This document shows positions 7,116 to 15,681 of a stretch of DNA of 15,808 bases, in pieces. Within the stretch, counting starts at the first letter, position 1, and each line of letters opens with the position of its first letter. The DNA is from Rickettsiales bacterium (GTDB lineage Bacteria; Pseudomonadota; Alphaproteobacteria; Rickettsiales; UBA1997). The translations under genes were made by a program, and so were the position numbers. Under the pieces are notes generated by a model. It did not search any database. It saw only the letters and a list, made by a program, of their open reading frames with translations, and was not told the origin of the DNA. Location: assembly GCA_023262945.1 (NCBI GenBank), contig JALQXY010000026.1, positions 1 to 15,808 on the forward strand. Reading direction: 5' to 3'.

Positions 7116-8582
7116 ATGTCTAAATTATCTAAATTAACTATAAAGCAAGCCAAGCAAGGACTTAGCAATAAAGATTTTAGCGCTGTTGAATTAGTTCAAG
7201 ACTATATAACAAATATTGAGAATAATCGTAAAATAAACGCTTATATTACTGAATGTTTTGATAGCGCTTTGGAATGCGCTAAGATTAGTGATCAAAATAT
7301 AGCAAAAAGTAATAATAGAGAATTGGAAGGTATACCTTTGGGAATAAAAGATTTATTTTGTACTAAAAATATCCGCACCACTAGCGCCTCTAAAATGCTT
7401 GAAAATTTTATACCAACATATGAATCAACTGTAACGAGTAAACTATTTGATGCTGGAGCGATTAATTTGGGTAAGTTAAATATGGATGAGTTTGCTATGG
7501 GATCAGGAAATATTCATAGCTATTTTGGCTCTGTTATTAATCCCTACAAAAGAAAAAATGACGATACAGATCTAGTCCCAGGCGGCTCTTCTGGTGGCTC
7601 TGCTGCAGCAGTTTCTGCTCATTTATGTGCTGGAGCTACTGGTTCAGATACTGGGGGTTCGGTTAGGCAGCCTGCTTCTTTTACAAATATTGTTGGTGTT
7701 AAGCCAACTTACGGAAGATGTTCAAGATATGGTATGATCGCTTTTGCTAGTTCACTTGATCAAGCTGGATTCTTTGCTAAAGATGTTTATGATAGCGCTC
7801 TTCTTTTAAAAATTGCATCTGGATATGATAAAAAAGATTCAACATCTTGTCAAAAAGAAGTGCCGGATTTTAATAATAATTTAAATGGCGATATTAAAGG
7901 CAAAAAAATTGGCATTGCCAAAGAATATCAAGTTGATGGAATGCCTAGCGATATTAATAAAATTAGAGATAATGCAATTAAATTGCTTGAAAATCGCGGA
8001 GCTAAAATTGTTGAAATATCTCTACCTCATATAATATATGCTCCTGAAGTTTATTATATAATTGCTTCAGCTGAATGTTCTTCAAATCTTGCTAGATATG
8101 ATGGTGTAAGATATGGATTTAGATATGATGAACCAAATATTTCACTTGAAAATTTATATAAAAAAACTCGCTCTATTGGTTTTGGTAACGAGGTTAAGAG
8201 AAGAATATTAACGGGAACTTATGTATTGTCAGCAGAACTTTATGATGCTTATTACAAAAAAGCTCTAAAATTTAGAAGATTAATTGTTCAAGATTTTACT
8301 GAGGCTTTTAATAAAGTTGACTCTATATTAACTCCAGCTACTCCAAATACGGCATTTCCGATAAATTTAACCGAAAATGACAATCCTGTTAACACTTATC
8401 TTAATGATATCTTCACTATTCCAGCAAATTTGGCAGGATTGCCGGCCATTTCTGTACCTTGTGGCTTTGATAACAGAGGTTTACCTATTGGAATGCAATT
8501 AATGAACAATAAATTTGATGAGCAAAATATGTTTAATATAGCCTATGCCCTAGAACAAGAAATTTCTAACTTAAACAAATAA
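7116..8582 (+). CDS. gatA: Glutamyl-tRNA(Gln)/Asp-tRNA(Asn) amidotransferase subunit A
   Basis: GatA is the amidase of GatCAB. It hydrolyses glutamine and passes ammonia to GatB to convert mischarged Glu-tRNA(Gln), and in some organisms Asp-tRNA(Asn), to the amidated form. The 488-residue length is typical. The amidase-signature triad is intact: K78 in GIPLGIKDLF, the cis-serine S158 in PGGSSGGSAAA and S182 in GSDTGGSVRQPA. The C-terminal NLAGLPAISVPCG segment is also characteristic. It sits 5 bases after dsbD and 2 bases before the pump adaptor gene. The usual neighbours gatC and gatB are absent, so the complex must be completed by genes elsewhere. There is no Shine-Dalgarno sequence, so translational coupling to dsbD is plausible. 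Confidence 0.96.
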   Translation: MSKLSKLTIKQAKQGLSNKDFSAVELVQDYITNIENNRKINAYITECFDSALECAKISDQNIAKSNNRELEGIPLGIKDLFCTKNIRTTSASKMLENFIPTYESTVTSKLFDAGAINLGKLNMDEFAMGSGNIHSYFGSVINPYKRKNDDTDLVPGGSSGGSAAAVSAHLCAGATGSDTGGSVRQPASFTNIVGVKPTYGRCSRYGMIAFASSLDQAGFFAKDVYDSALLLKIASGYDKKDSTSCQKEVPDFNNNLNGDIKGKKIGIAKEYQVDGMPSDINKIRDNAIKLLENRGAKIVEISLPHIIYAPEVYYIIASAECSSNLARYDGVRYGFRYDEPNISLENLYKKTRSIGFGNEVKRRILTGTYVLSAELYDAYYKKALKFRRLIVQDFTEAFNKVDSILTPATPNTAFPINLTENDNPVNTYLNDIFTIPANLAGLPAISVPCGFDNRGLPIGMQLMNNKFDEQNMFNIAYALEQEISNLNK

Positions 8583-8584
8583 AT

Positions 8585-9646
8585 ATGGCACGTAATCAAC
8601 AAAAAATCATATCTTTATTAATCGCGATATTTTTGGCGGTAGCTATTTTTTTCTATTTAAAGCCAAATCAAAAGATGCATGGCAATCAATTTGCTGGCAA
8701 TATGACTCCTAAGGTTAGTATAATAAAAATTGCTAAAGAAAAAATAGTTATCAGCAAAGAATTACCTGCAAGAGTAAATGCTTACGAGATATCAGAAATT
8801 CGCCCTGAGATATCTGGAATAATTGAAAAAATAACTTTTCGTGAGGGCAGTTTTGTAAAAGCTGGTCAGCCACTTTACCGAATAAACTCCTCAGTAGAAG
8901 AGGCTGATATTAAAAGAGCTAAGGCTAATCTTAAGGCGGTCAAAGCAAAAGGAGAAAGATTTAGAAAGTTGCTTAATATAGAAGGTATTAGTAAGCAAGA
9001 ATATGACGATGTTTTGTCAGAAATTGCTTTAGCAGAAGCAAATCTAGCAAATGCTGAGCAGCAAATTGACAGAACTAAGGTATTAGCGCCAATTTCTGGA
9101 GTCATCGGTAAAACTAATTTTACTATTGGAGCTTTAGTTACGCAAAATCAAGAAAAATCTCTAGCCACTATTACAAAACTTAGTCCAATCTATGTTGACA
9201 TTACGCAACCAACATCTGAGGCGTTAAAAAATAAAAATAACAAAAATCTTAAAGTGAGTCTACTTGTAAATAATCAAGAATATAAAGGGCAGGGTAAATT
9301 GCAATTCACTCAATCATTTGCTGATGAATCAACTGATTCTGTTATTCTAAGGGCTCGTTTTGATAATAAAGATGAAAAATTGATACCGGGTATGTTTGTC
9401 ACGGCAAAGCTGCATATTAGAGAATATGAAGCTATAACCGTACCGCAAAGTGCAGTTATTCGTAATATGGATGGAAATTTAAGTGTTTTTGTTGTAAATG
9501 AAGATAATATTGCAATATCAAGAGTTATAAAAGCTGATGAAATTTATGATAATAAATGGATCGTAACTGAGGGCTTAAACATTGGCGAGAGTATAATTGA
9601 TAAAGGTTTATTTAAAATAACGCCGGGAATGAAAGTATCAATGTAG
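8585..9646 (+). CDS. RND efflux periplasmic adaptor (membrane fusion protein)
   Basis: The 353-residue adaptor links the inner-membrane RND pump to the outer-membrane channel. Residues about 8-25 form a hydrophobic N-terminal anchor with no lipobox cysteine, so it is probably membrane-anchored rather than a lipoprotein, unlike AcrA. The domains in order are a split lipoyl domain (62-103 and 165-195; SGIIEKITFREGSFVKAGQ and LAPISGVIGK), a short helical hairpin between them (about 104-164, with ISKQEYDDV), then a beta-barrel and membrane-proximal domain containing LIPGMFVTAKL. This is the AcrA/MexA/HlyD_D23 pattern. It begins 2 bases after gatA and ends 26 bases before the pump gene. Substrates cannot be predicted. 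The start ATG has no Shine-Dalgarno sequence. Confidence 0.93.
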   Translation: MARNQQKIISLLIAIFLAVAIFFYLKPNQKMHGNQFAGNMTPKVSIIKIAKEKIVISKELPARVNAYEISEIRPEISGIIEKITFREGSFVKAGQPLYRINSSVEEADIKRAKANLKAVKAKGERFRKLLNIEGISKQEYDDVLSEIALAEANLANAEQQIDRTKVLAPISGVIGKTNFTIGALVTQNQEKSLATITKLSPIYVDITQPTSEALKNKNNKNLKVSLLVNNQEYKGQGKLQFTQSFADESTDSVILRARFDNKDEKLIPGMFVTAKLHIREYEAITVPQSAVIRNMDGNLSVFVVNEDNIAISRVIKADEIYDNKWIVTEGLNIGESIIDKGLFKITPGMKVSM

Positions 9647-9672
9647 CAAAATAAAAACAATTTTAAGCCGTA

Positions 9673-12600
9673 ATGTCAGAGTTTTTTATCAAAAGAACAA
9701 TTTTTGCTTGGGTATTATCTATCGTAACGATGCTGGCTGGCGTTTTTGCTTTATTTAAAATTCCAGTTGAGCTTTATCCTAATATTGCTTCACCAGCAAT
9801 ATCAATATCAACTTCTCTTCCTGGAGCTTCAGCGCAAACTGTTGAAAATTCAATAACTCAAATTATTGAGCAAAGTATTAATGGTATTGATAATTTGCGC
9901 TATTTTTCATCAAGCAGTAGCTCTGATGGTAGTGCGATAGTAACTCTTAATTTTGAACCAGGAACCGACCCTGATATTGCTCAAGTTCAAGTGCAAAATA
10001 AATTAGAATCGGCTTTACCTCTTCTGCCGCAAACTGTTCAACAGCAAGGCGTTAGGGTTAATAAATCTAATGACAATTTTTTATTGATTGTTGGTATTTA
10101 TTCAAAAGATGGCAAATCTAGTGAGCAAGATTTAAATGATTTTCTTTTTACCAACCTTAAAGACAATGTTTCACGAATTAACGGCGTTGGTAGTGTTACC
10201 ATTTTTGGCAATCAAAAAGCTATGAGAATATGGCTTAATCCTCATAAGCTTTTTAGTTACAATTTAACAACGCAAGATATCATTAATGCTATAAAATCTC
10301 AAAATAGTGATGTTGCGGTCGGTCAGCTTGGTGGTTTGCCAGCGATTAAAGGGCAACAAATTAATGCCACAATTACCTCTCAATCAAGACTTAAAACAGT
10401 AGAAGAATTTGAAAATATTATTATCAGAGCTAGTAAAAATGGTTCGCAAATCTATCTTAAAGATGTTGCTAAAATAGAGCTTGGGCTAGAAAATTATAAT
10501 CGAGTTGCGCGCTATAAAAGGCAACCAGCTGCTGGTATGGCGGTTATTTTAGCTAGCGGATCTAATGCCTTAGAAACAGCAAAGAATGTTAAAGAGGAAG
10601 TTGCTAAAATCAAAAAATTCTTACCTAATAATGTTGAAATAATATATCCTTATGACTCAACAACTTTAATCAAGCTTTCAATTAAAGGAGTTATTATCAC
10701 CCTTGTCGAGGCTGCTATTTTGGTATTTTTGGTAATGTTAATTTTTCTTCAAAATTTTCGCGCCACAATAATACCTGCTCTAGCTGTACCCATTGTTTTG
10801 CTAGGTACTATAGCTATATTATATTTATTTGGATATAGTATAAACACTCTTACCTTATTTGCAATGGTCTTAGCTATTGGTTTGTTGGTCGATGATGCTA
10901 TAGTGGTTGTTGAAAATGTAGAAAGAATTATTGAAGAAGAAAAATTATCACCAATGGCGGCAACAACTAAATCGATGCAGCAAATAACAGGGGCTTTAAT
11001 TGGAATTGCCGTGGTATTATCCGCTGTTTTTGTGCCAATGGCTTTCTTCCCTGGGTCTGCTGGAGCTATATATAAACAATTTTCTATCACTATAGTCACT
11101 GCTATGATATTATCAGTGTTTGTGGCTTTAATTTTATCACCATCTTTATGTGCTACATTACTAAAAAAAGACATCAAAAATTCAAAATTAAAACAAATAG
11201 AGCTATTTAAAAAATTTGATCAATTTATTAAAAATTTAAGACAATTCTATGTTAAAAAAGCTAATTTTATTACCCGTAAAATTAGTAAATTTATCATAAT
11301 CTATGGTTTATTAATAGGAGCTTTATTTTTCTTATTTAATCGCTTACCAACTGCTTTTCTTCCCAATGAGGATCCTGGTTTCATGTATCTTTTTGTTAAA
11401 ACTCCAAGTGGTTCATCAATGGATCGTACTTTAGAAAGTTTAAAAGATGTTGAAGATTTTTTTCTAGATAGCAAAGAATCTGAAAATATTAAGGATTTAT
11501 TTACCGTTACGGGATTTAGTTTTGCTGGTCGAGCTCAAAATGTGGGCTTTGGCTTTGTTGGTTTAAAAGACTGGTCGCAAAGAAAAAATGAAGAACAAAC
11601 TGTTTTTAATATCTCAGCAAGATCAATGGCTAATTTAAATCAAATTAAAGATGCTATGGTATTTACTTTTTTTCCGCCGCCAATTCGTGAATTAGGAAAT
11701 GTTTCTGGCTTTGATCTTCATATTTTGGATCAAAATAATATTGGTCGTAAAGATCTTTTAGCAGCTCGCAATCAAACTCTAGGAATGGCAGCACAAAATA
11801 ATAAATTGATTGGAGTAAGACCTAATGGCCTTGAAGATGTTGCTCAATTTAATCTTGATATCGATTACAAAAAAGCAGCAGCTCTTGGTGTTAATATAAA
11901 TGATATCAATCAAACAATGCAAAGCGGTTGGGGATCACTCTATGTTAATGATTTTATTGATCGTGGTCGTATAAAAAAAGTTATATTACAAGGTCAGGAT
12001 AGGTATCGCATGAATCCGCAAGATATTGATAAATGGTATGTTAAAAATAATCAAAATCGTATGGTATCATTAGGAAGTATTACTAATGCAAAATGGACAT
12101 ATGGTCCTCAAAAATTAGAAAGATTCAACGGAGTTCCTTCGGTAAATATAGTTGGTTCTGCTTCTCCTAAGATTAGCTCTGGTAGAGCAATGAGCGAAAT
12201 TGAGGATATTGTTAAAACATTGCCGCAGAAAGTTGACTATGCTTGGTCAGGGCTATCTTATGAAGAAAAAGAGACTTCGGGACAAACTGCAATTCTTTAT
12301 GTAATATCAATATTAGCGGTATTTTTAACTTTAGCTGCATTATATGAGAGTTGGTCGATACCTTTTGCAGTTATGCTTGTTTTGCCATTCGGGGCTTTAG
12401 GTGCAGCAATATTTGCTAATATATTTGGTATTAGTAATGATATATATTTTCAAGTAAGTTTATTAACAACAATTGGTCTTTCAGCAAGAAACGCCATATT
12501 GATCGTTGAATTTGCTCGTAAATTATATGAAAAACAGGGCAATATAGTTAAATCAACCCTTGCTGCTACTAAGCAAAGATTTAGACCAATTTTAATGACG

Positions 12601-12801
12601 GCTCTTACATTTATTTTAGGAGTTGCGCCATTAGCTATAGCAGATGGAGCTGGCTCTGCCAGTCAAAATGCTATAGGAATTAGTCTTATTGGTGGCATGA
12701 TTGTATCCACTTTTATAGCAACTTTATTTGTACCGATGTTTTATATAGCCGTAACTAACATCAGTAATGGTAAATTTAAAATAAGCAAAGCAAAAAAATG
12801 A
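9673..12801 (+). CDS. RND multidrug efflux inner-membrane pump (HAE1 family)
   Basis: A 1042-residue proton-driven exporter of the AcrB/MexB class, which takes hydrophobic or amphipathic compounds from the periplasm or outer leaflet. The N-terminus MSEFFIKRTIFAWVLSI is the family's first membrane helix. The TM4 proton-relay pair D407 and D408 (LLVDDAIVVVENV) is at exactly the AcrB positions. The large periplasmic loops each follow the first helix of a repeat (NIASPAISISTSLPGAS; TAFLPNEDPGFMYLFVKTPSGSS). In TM10 the AcrB lysine K940 is arginine here (R939 in GLSARNAILIVEF), a conservative change at a functional position. The stop overlaps the next gene's ATG by four bases (ATGA), so the channel gene is translationally coupled. 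Substrate is unknown. Confidence 0.96.
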   Translation: MSEFFIKRTIFAWVLSIVTMLAGVFALFKIPVELYPNIASPAISISTSLPGASAQTVENSITQIIEQSINGIDNLRYFSSSSSSDGSAIVTLNFEPGTDPDIAQVQVQNKLESALPLLPQTVQQQGVRVNKSNDNFLLIVGIYSKDGKSSEQDLNDFLFTNLKDNVSRINGVGSVTIFGNQKAMRIWLNPHKLFSYNLTTQDIINAIKSQNSDVAVGQLGGLPAIKGQQINATITSQSRLKTVEEFENIIIRASKNGSQIYLKDVAKIELGLENYNRVARYKRQPAAGMAVILASGSNALETAKNVKEEVAKIKKFLPNNVEIIYPYDSTTLIKLSIKGVIITLVEAAILVFLVMLIFLQNFRATIIPALAVPIVLLGTIAILYLFGYSINTLTLFAMVLAIGLLVDDAIVVVENVERIIEEEKLSPMAATTKSMQQITGALIGIAVVLSAVFVPMAFFPGSAGAIYKQFSITIVTAMILSVFVALILSPSLCATLLKKDIKNSKLKQIELFKKFDQFIKNLRQFYVKKANFITRKISKFIIIYGLLIGALFFLFNRLPTAFLPNEDPGFMYLFVKTPSGSSMDRTLESLKDVEDFFLDSKESENIKDLFTVTGFSFAGRAQNVGFGFVGLKDWSQRKNEEQTVFNISARSMANLNQIKDAMVFTFFPPPIRELGNVSGFDLHILDQNNIGRKDLLAARNQTLGMAAQNNKLIGVRPNGLEDVAQFNLDIDYKKAAALGVNINDINQTMQSGWGSLYVNDFIDRGRIKKVILQGQDRYRMNPQDIDKWYVKNNQNRMVSLGSITNAKWTYGPQKLERFNGVPSVNIVGSASPKISSGRAMSEIEDIVKTLPQKVDYAWSGLSYEEKETSGQTAILYVISILAVFLTLAALYESWSIPFAVMLVLPFGALGAAIFANIFGISNDIYFQVSLLTTIGLSARNAILIVEFARKLYEKQGNIVKSTLAATKQRFRPILMTALTFILGVAPLAIADGAGSASQNAIGISLIGGMIVSTFIATLFVPMFYIAVTNISNGKFKISKAKK

Positions 12802-14237
12802 CAAAAATTAGTAATAAATTTATTATTTTTAGCTTGATCGCCGTTTTTTCTTGCACATTTGAGCCAAAATATCAAAAACCAACCAGTCCAATTGCGCAAG
12901 ATAAGATAAAAAATGTCGATTTAATAAAAAATGATGATTCATCGAATGTTTTCAATAAAGAAGATAATTCGCCAATAAAAGATATTTTATGGCGCGACTT
13001 TTTTAGTAATAAAAACCTACAAAAGGTCATTGAAATAGCTTTAGAAAATAACCGCAATCTTAAAATTGCCGCTCTAAATATCGAAGCTGCTCGTTCTTAT
13101 TATGGCATTTCAAGATCAGCTCTGTTTCCAGCAATAAGTGCAAATAATTCACTAACTAGAAGCAAATCATCAAACTCTGATCAGATTGCAAATAGTTTTA
13201 ACTCAAATCTTGCTATAACTTCTTTTGAAATTGACTTTTTTGGTAAATTTAGAAACATTAAAAAAGCATCTTTACAAAATTTTTTGGCTACCAAGCAGGC
13301 GCATGACATTATTCAAATTACATTAATTGCCCAAGCGGCCGACGCTTATTTAGAATTTTTATTAAATCATCAAAATATGTTGATAGCGCAAGAAATTCTA
13401 GAAGTAAATCAGCAACAATTCTTAATTATTAAAATGCGCTATGAAAGTGGAATTGATCCTAAGGTTAGGTATTTAGATCAGAAAAATAAGCTAAATCAAG
13501 CAAAAATCGACCTTGCTAATTATCAGCAAATAGTGAGTAAAAATAAAAATATTCTAAAATTCTTACTCGGCAACAGTGACAAACAAGTTTTTAATTATGA
13601 AGAAATTGATTTAATTGATGAAGTTCAATTTGATGAAAAATTATTAAGTTTTATACCCTCGATTAAATTACTTCAGCGTCCTGATATTCAGCAGGCTGAA
13701 TTTAATCTTAAGGCCGCAAATGCCAATATAGGAGCTGCTAGAGCCGCCTTCTTTCCTTCGATCATGATAACCGGTAGCGCTGGTTATAGCTCAAGCAAAT
13801 TAGATGATTTATTTTCTAATCCATTATCCTGGAGTTATACTCCAAAAATAAGCTTGCCAATTTTTAGCGGTCTTTCTAATTGGTCAAATCTTAATCTATC
13901 TCATATTAGAAAGAAAATAGAAATTGTAAAATACGAACAGACAATTGAAAGGGCGTTTAAGGAATTATTGGATTATTTGGCTGTTAAAAAATCAACGCAA
14001 GCACAGCTAGAATTGTCGCAAGAGATATTTGATCTGCAAAGTGAAATTTATCAAATAAGCCTTTCTAGATACAATCTTGGAAATGAGTCAAAATTCAATA
14101 ATTTAAATCAAAATATCATTTTTTTAAAAGCCAAGCAGCAATATCTTGAGGCAAAAAAGAATCACCTATCAAGTTTAATCAATATATACAAGGCTCTAGG
14201 GGGAGATGTAATATCAAATTCTAACATAAGAATATAA
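12798..14237 (+). CDS. RND outer-membrane channel lipoprotein (NodT/OprM family)
   Basis: The TolC-like outer-membrane partner of the pump, 479 residues. The N-terminus is a signal peptide leading to SCTFEPKYQKP. C19 is the likely lipidated cysteine, although phenylalanine at -2 makes the lipobox (VFSC) imperfect; many NodT/OprM members start this way. Two outer-membrane efflux repeats follow (about 70-260 and 285-475). Family marks include ILWRDFFSNKNLQKVIEIAL, NRNLKIAALNIEAARS, FEIDFFGK and the second-repeat LLQRPDIQQAEFNLKAANANIGAARAAFFP. It overlaps the pump gene by 4 bases and ends the five-gene operon that begins with dsbD. A weak hairpin follows. Confidence 0.94.
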   Translation: MTKISNKFIIFSLIAVFSCTFEPKYQKPTSPIAQDKIKNVDLIKNDDSSNVFNKEDNSPIKDILWRDFFSNKNLQKVIEIALENNRNLKIAALNIEAARSYYGISRSALFPAISANNSLTRSKSSNSDQIANSFNSNLAITSFEIDFFGKFRNIKKASLQNFLATKQAHDIIQITLIAQAADAYLEFLLNHQNMLIAQEILEVNQQQFLIIKMRYESGIDPKVRYLDQKNKLNQAKIDLANYQQIVSKNKNILKFLLGNSDKQVFNYEEIDLIDEVQFDEKLLSFIPSIKLLQRPDIQQAEFNLKAANANIGAARAAFFPSIMITGSAGYSSSKLDDLFSNPLSWSYTPKISLPIFSGLSNWSNLNLSHIRKKIEIVKYEQTIERAFKELLDYLAVKKSTQAQLELSQEIFDLQSEIYQISLSRYNLGNESKFNNLNQNIIFLKAKQQYLEAKKNHLSSLINIYKALGGDVISNSNIRI

Positions 14238-14247
14238 AAAAGTATCT

Positions 14248-14267
14248 AAAGAAAAATTAATTTCTTT
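14248..14267 (+). terminator. Weak candidate terminator after the pump operon
   Basis: AAAGAAA and TTTCTTT form a 7-bp stem around a 6-base loop, 10 bases after the channel stop, followed by a T-rich run. The stem is nearly all A-T, so termination strength is doubtful. It lies in the 80-base gap between this operon and the convergent SOUL gene. Confidence 0.3.
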
Positions 14268-14317
14268 TAATTTATACCAAATATTATCTTTAAAATGTTA
14301 CTATTCTAGCGTTTGCT

Positions 14318-15004
14318 TTACTGTTTTTTAACCTCTATTAGAACTTCATTTCTTTTAAAAAATGGAATGGTCCATGGCGGATTATAGCCAGCGTAGGTAG
14401 ATGATGATATTGCTTTATAGCCTTTTGATTCTAGCCATTTTCTCAGTTTTGTAGAATTTTGTTCAAATCTCTTTTCGTTAAAAAATCCTGAAAATGTAAT
14501 AGCTGCTATTTGTTTTTCGGGGTACTTTTTGATAGTTATTTTATCATCAATAGGTTTTGGTAGAGTTTTTAGATTATATTTTTTGGGTAGCACAAAAGAC
14601 ATGGTACGAACCTCATCTTTTTTATTAAGAAGCACTGGTGCTGTCATAGCAATTTTTTGACCTTTTTTCTTATCTAATAATACTGGCGCCGTCATGGAAA
14701 TTTTAGAAGAAGCATCATTTTTACCAAAAATATAACTAGCCAATCTTCTAAATGCTATTTTATTGCTTTTGTTAAAATCTTCTTCAGAAACTTCAGTGGA
14801 AGCTACTAACAGGCTATCGTAATTTCTGATTTGGTATTGATTTTCTTCAAGTTTTATTTTGTAAGAGGCTTGCTCAATATTTTGTATACCAAATATCGAG
14901 CAGCTAGTGCAAATAAGTAACGCGATAGCTGTATAAAATTTAACAAAAAGCTTTTTATGGATTACATTACTACTTTGGTTAAAAATATTTTTTATAAAAC
15001 TCAT
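14318..15004 (-). CDS. SOUL haem-binding family protein with N-terminal membrane segment
   Basis: The 228-residue protein has the SOUL/HEBP fold signature: YQIRNYDSLLVASTEV (about 57-72), the AFRRLASYIFGKN region, two copies of the (I)xMTAPVLL motif, and a C-terminal YAGYNPPWTIPFFKRNEVLIEV. SOUL proteins were described as haem or porphyrin binders; bacterial members are mostly uncharacterised. Residues about 19-35 form a hydrophobic stretch ending in ICTSCS, so the protein is likely exported or membrane-anchored. The site around C35 has an unusual cysteine at -3, so lipidation is uncertain. Before it lie 103 bases containing a short repeat element. It faces the pump operon tail to tail. Haem binding here is inference. 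Confidence 0.88.
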   Translation of the reverse strand: MSFIKNIFNQSSNVIHKKLFVKFYTAIALLICTSCSIFGIQNIEQASYKIKLEENQYQIRNYDSLLVASTEVSEEDFNKSNKIAFRRLASYIFGKNDASSKISMTAPVLLDKKKGQKIAMTAPVLLNKKDEVRTMSFVLPKKYNLKTLPKPIDDKITIKKYPEKQIAAITFSGFFNEKRFEQNSTKLRKWLESKGYKAISSSTYAGYNPPWTIPFFKRNEVLIEVKKQ

Positions 15005-15030
15005 AATTAATAAAAATTTTTGTTAATACT

Positions 15031-15085
15031 TGTACCAATTCCCACCTAAAAAAAATTGTTCATTTTTAAATAGGAGATGGTATAA
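15031..15085. repeat. Short relative of the palindromic repeat (~55 bp)
   Basis: The left end TGTACCAATTCCCACCTAAA matches the terminal motif of the repeats at 1-97 and 183-285. The right end, read in reverse, is TTATACCATCTCCTATTTA, a diverged version of the same motif. Only about 20 bases lie between, so the core seen in the long copies is missing. It sits between the acyltransferase stop and the SOUL start. Confidence 0.6.
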
Positions 15086-15107
15086 GTCAGTATTGATTTA
15101 TGCCGTT

Positions 15108-15590
15108 TTAGGCAGCATTATCTTGTTGATTGGCATCAATAGCTGCTTTTTCTAATGTTATCGATTCCATAGAGCCATTTTCCATATTTGGTCGCAAGAT
15201 ATTAGCATTTTTATTTTTAAATTGACCATTAGCTAACTGAGTAAGTATTTTAGGTAAAGCAATAAAAGGACTAATAATATCAATGATATAAATTTTATCA
15301 CCAGAATTCCAATCTTGCGGCGACAATCTTAAAATGCCAGATTGCAATCTTGATTCAACCTCTGAACTAACTTTAGCCCAACTAACAAATGCAATTGGTT
15401 CATCTTGCTTATTTCTAAATAAAGAAAATTGTCGCGCTGCAATTGGCGGAATAACTAACCATTCAAAATCATGAGAAAATAGATATTTATGAGTCGGTGC
15501 TTTTGTTGCTAGTAAAAGGGCCGATCCTAATGCGCTTTCCATAGCTACGTGATCTGGTATTTTTACATTATTTTGATTGTCTGTAGTCAT
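15108..15590 (-). CDS. Toxin-activating lysine acyltransferase (HlyC family)
   Basis: The 160-residue protein matches the HlyC/RtxC family, cytoplasmic enzymes that move a fatty acyl group from acyl carrier protein onto lysines of RTX toxins to activate them before type I secretion. Compared with E. coli HlyC, the catalytic histidine (H23) corresponds to H34 in APTHKYLF, and the catalytic aspartate (D92) to D104 in SGDKIYIIDIISPF. The FEWLVIPPIAARQFSLFR segment and PIAFVSWAKVS match the family core, which in Alphaproteobacteria often has this EWLVLPP form. The C-terminus is short and polar. No RTX toxin or type I exporter is adjacent within the window, so the substrate may lie beyond the right edge or elsewhere. 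A good promoter precedes it. Confidence 0.88.
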   Translation of the reverse strand: MTTDNQNNVKIPDHVAMESALGSALLLATKAPTHKYLFSHDFEWLVIPPIAARQFSLFRNKQDEPIAFVSWAKVSSEVESRLQSGILRLSPQDWNSGDKIYIIDIISPFIALPKILTQLANGQFKNKNANILRPNMENGSMESITLEKAAIDANQQDNAA

Positions 15591-15652
15591 GCTAAGTATG
15601 TAAATATTTATTAACTTTCTTGTTTAACCCAAGAATATTTTGGATATGAGCT

Positions 15653-15681
15653 ATTAAAAATTAGACTTGATGTTATATCAA
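15653..15681 (-). promoter_or_regulatory. Predicted promoter of the acyltransferase gene
   Basis: On the reverse strand, TTGATA (15681-15676) and TTTAAT (15658-15653) lie 17 bases apart, each matching the sigma70 consensus at five of six bases. Transcription would begin near 15646, about 56 bases before the ATG. The -35 overlaps a small inverted repeat, TTGAT-N5-ATCAA, which could be an operator. Confidence 0.5.

Noticed and set aside
8875..9105. Reverse-strand 76-codon frame inside the adaptor gene
   Set aside because: Antisense to the helical hairpin of the adaptor. The Ala/Ser/Leu-rich content mirrors the coding strand.
10749..11177. Reverse-strand open frame of 142 codons within the RND pump gene
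   Set aside because: It is antisense to the conserved TM2-TM6 region of the pump. Low-complexity Ala/Ile/Thr composition is typical of frames opposite hydrophobic segments.
12872..13057. Reverse-strand 61-codon frame inside the outer-membrane channel gene
   Set aside because: Antisense to conserved NodT-family residues. No independent support.
14621..14705. Duplicated (I)xMTAPVLL motif in the SOUL protein as a possible recent internal duplication
   Set aside because: SOUL family members normally carry two closely spaced MTAPV-type motifs, so this is the ordinary family pattern.
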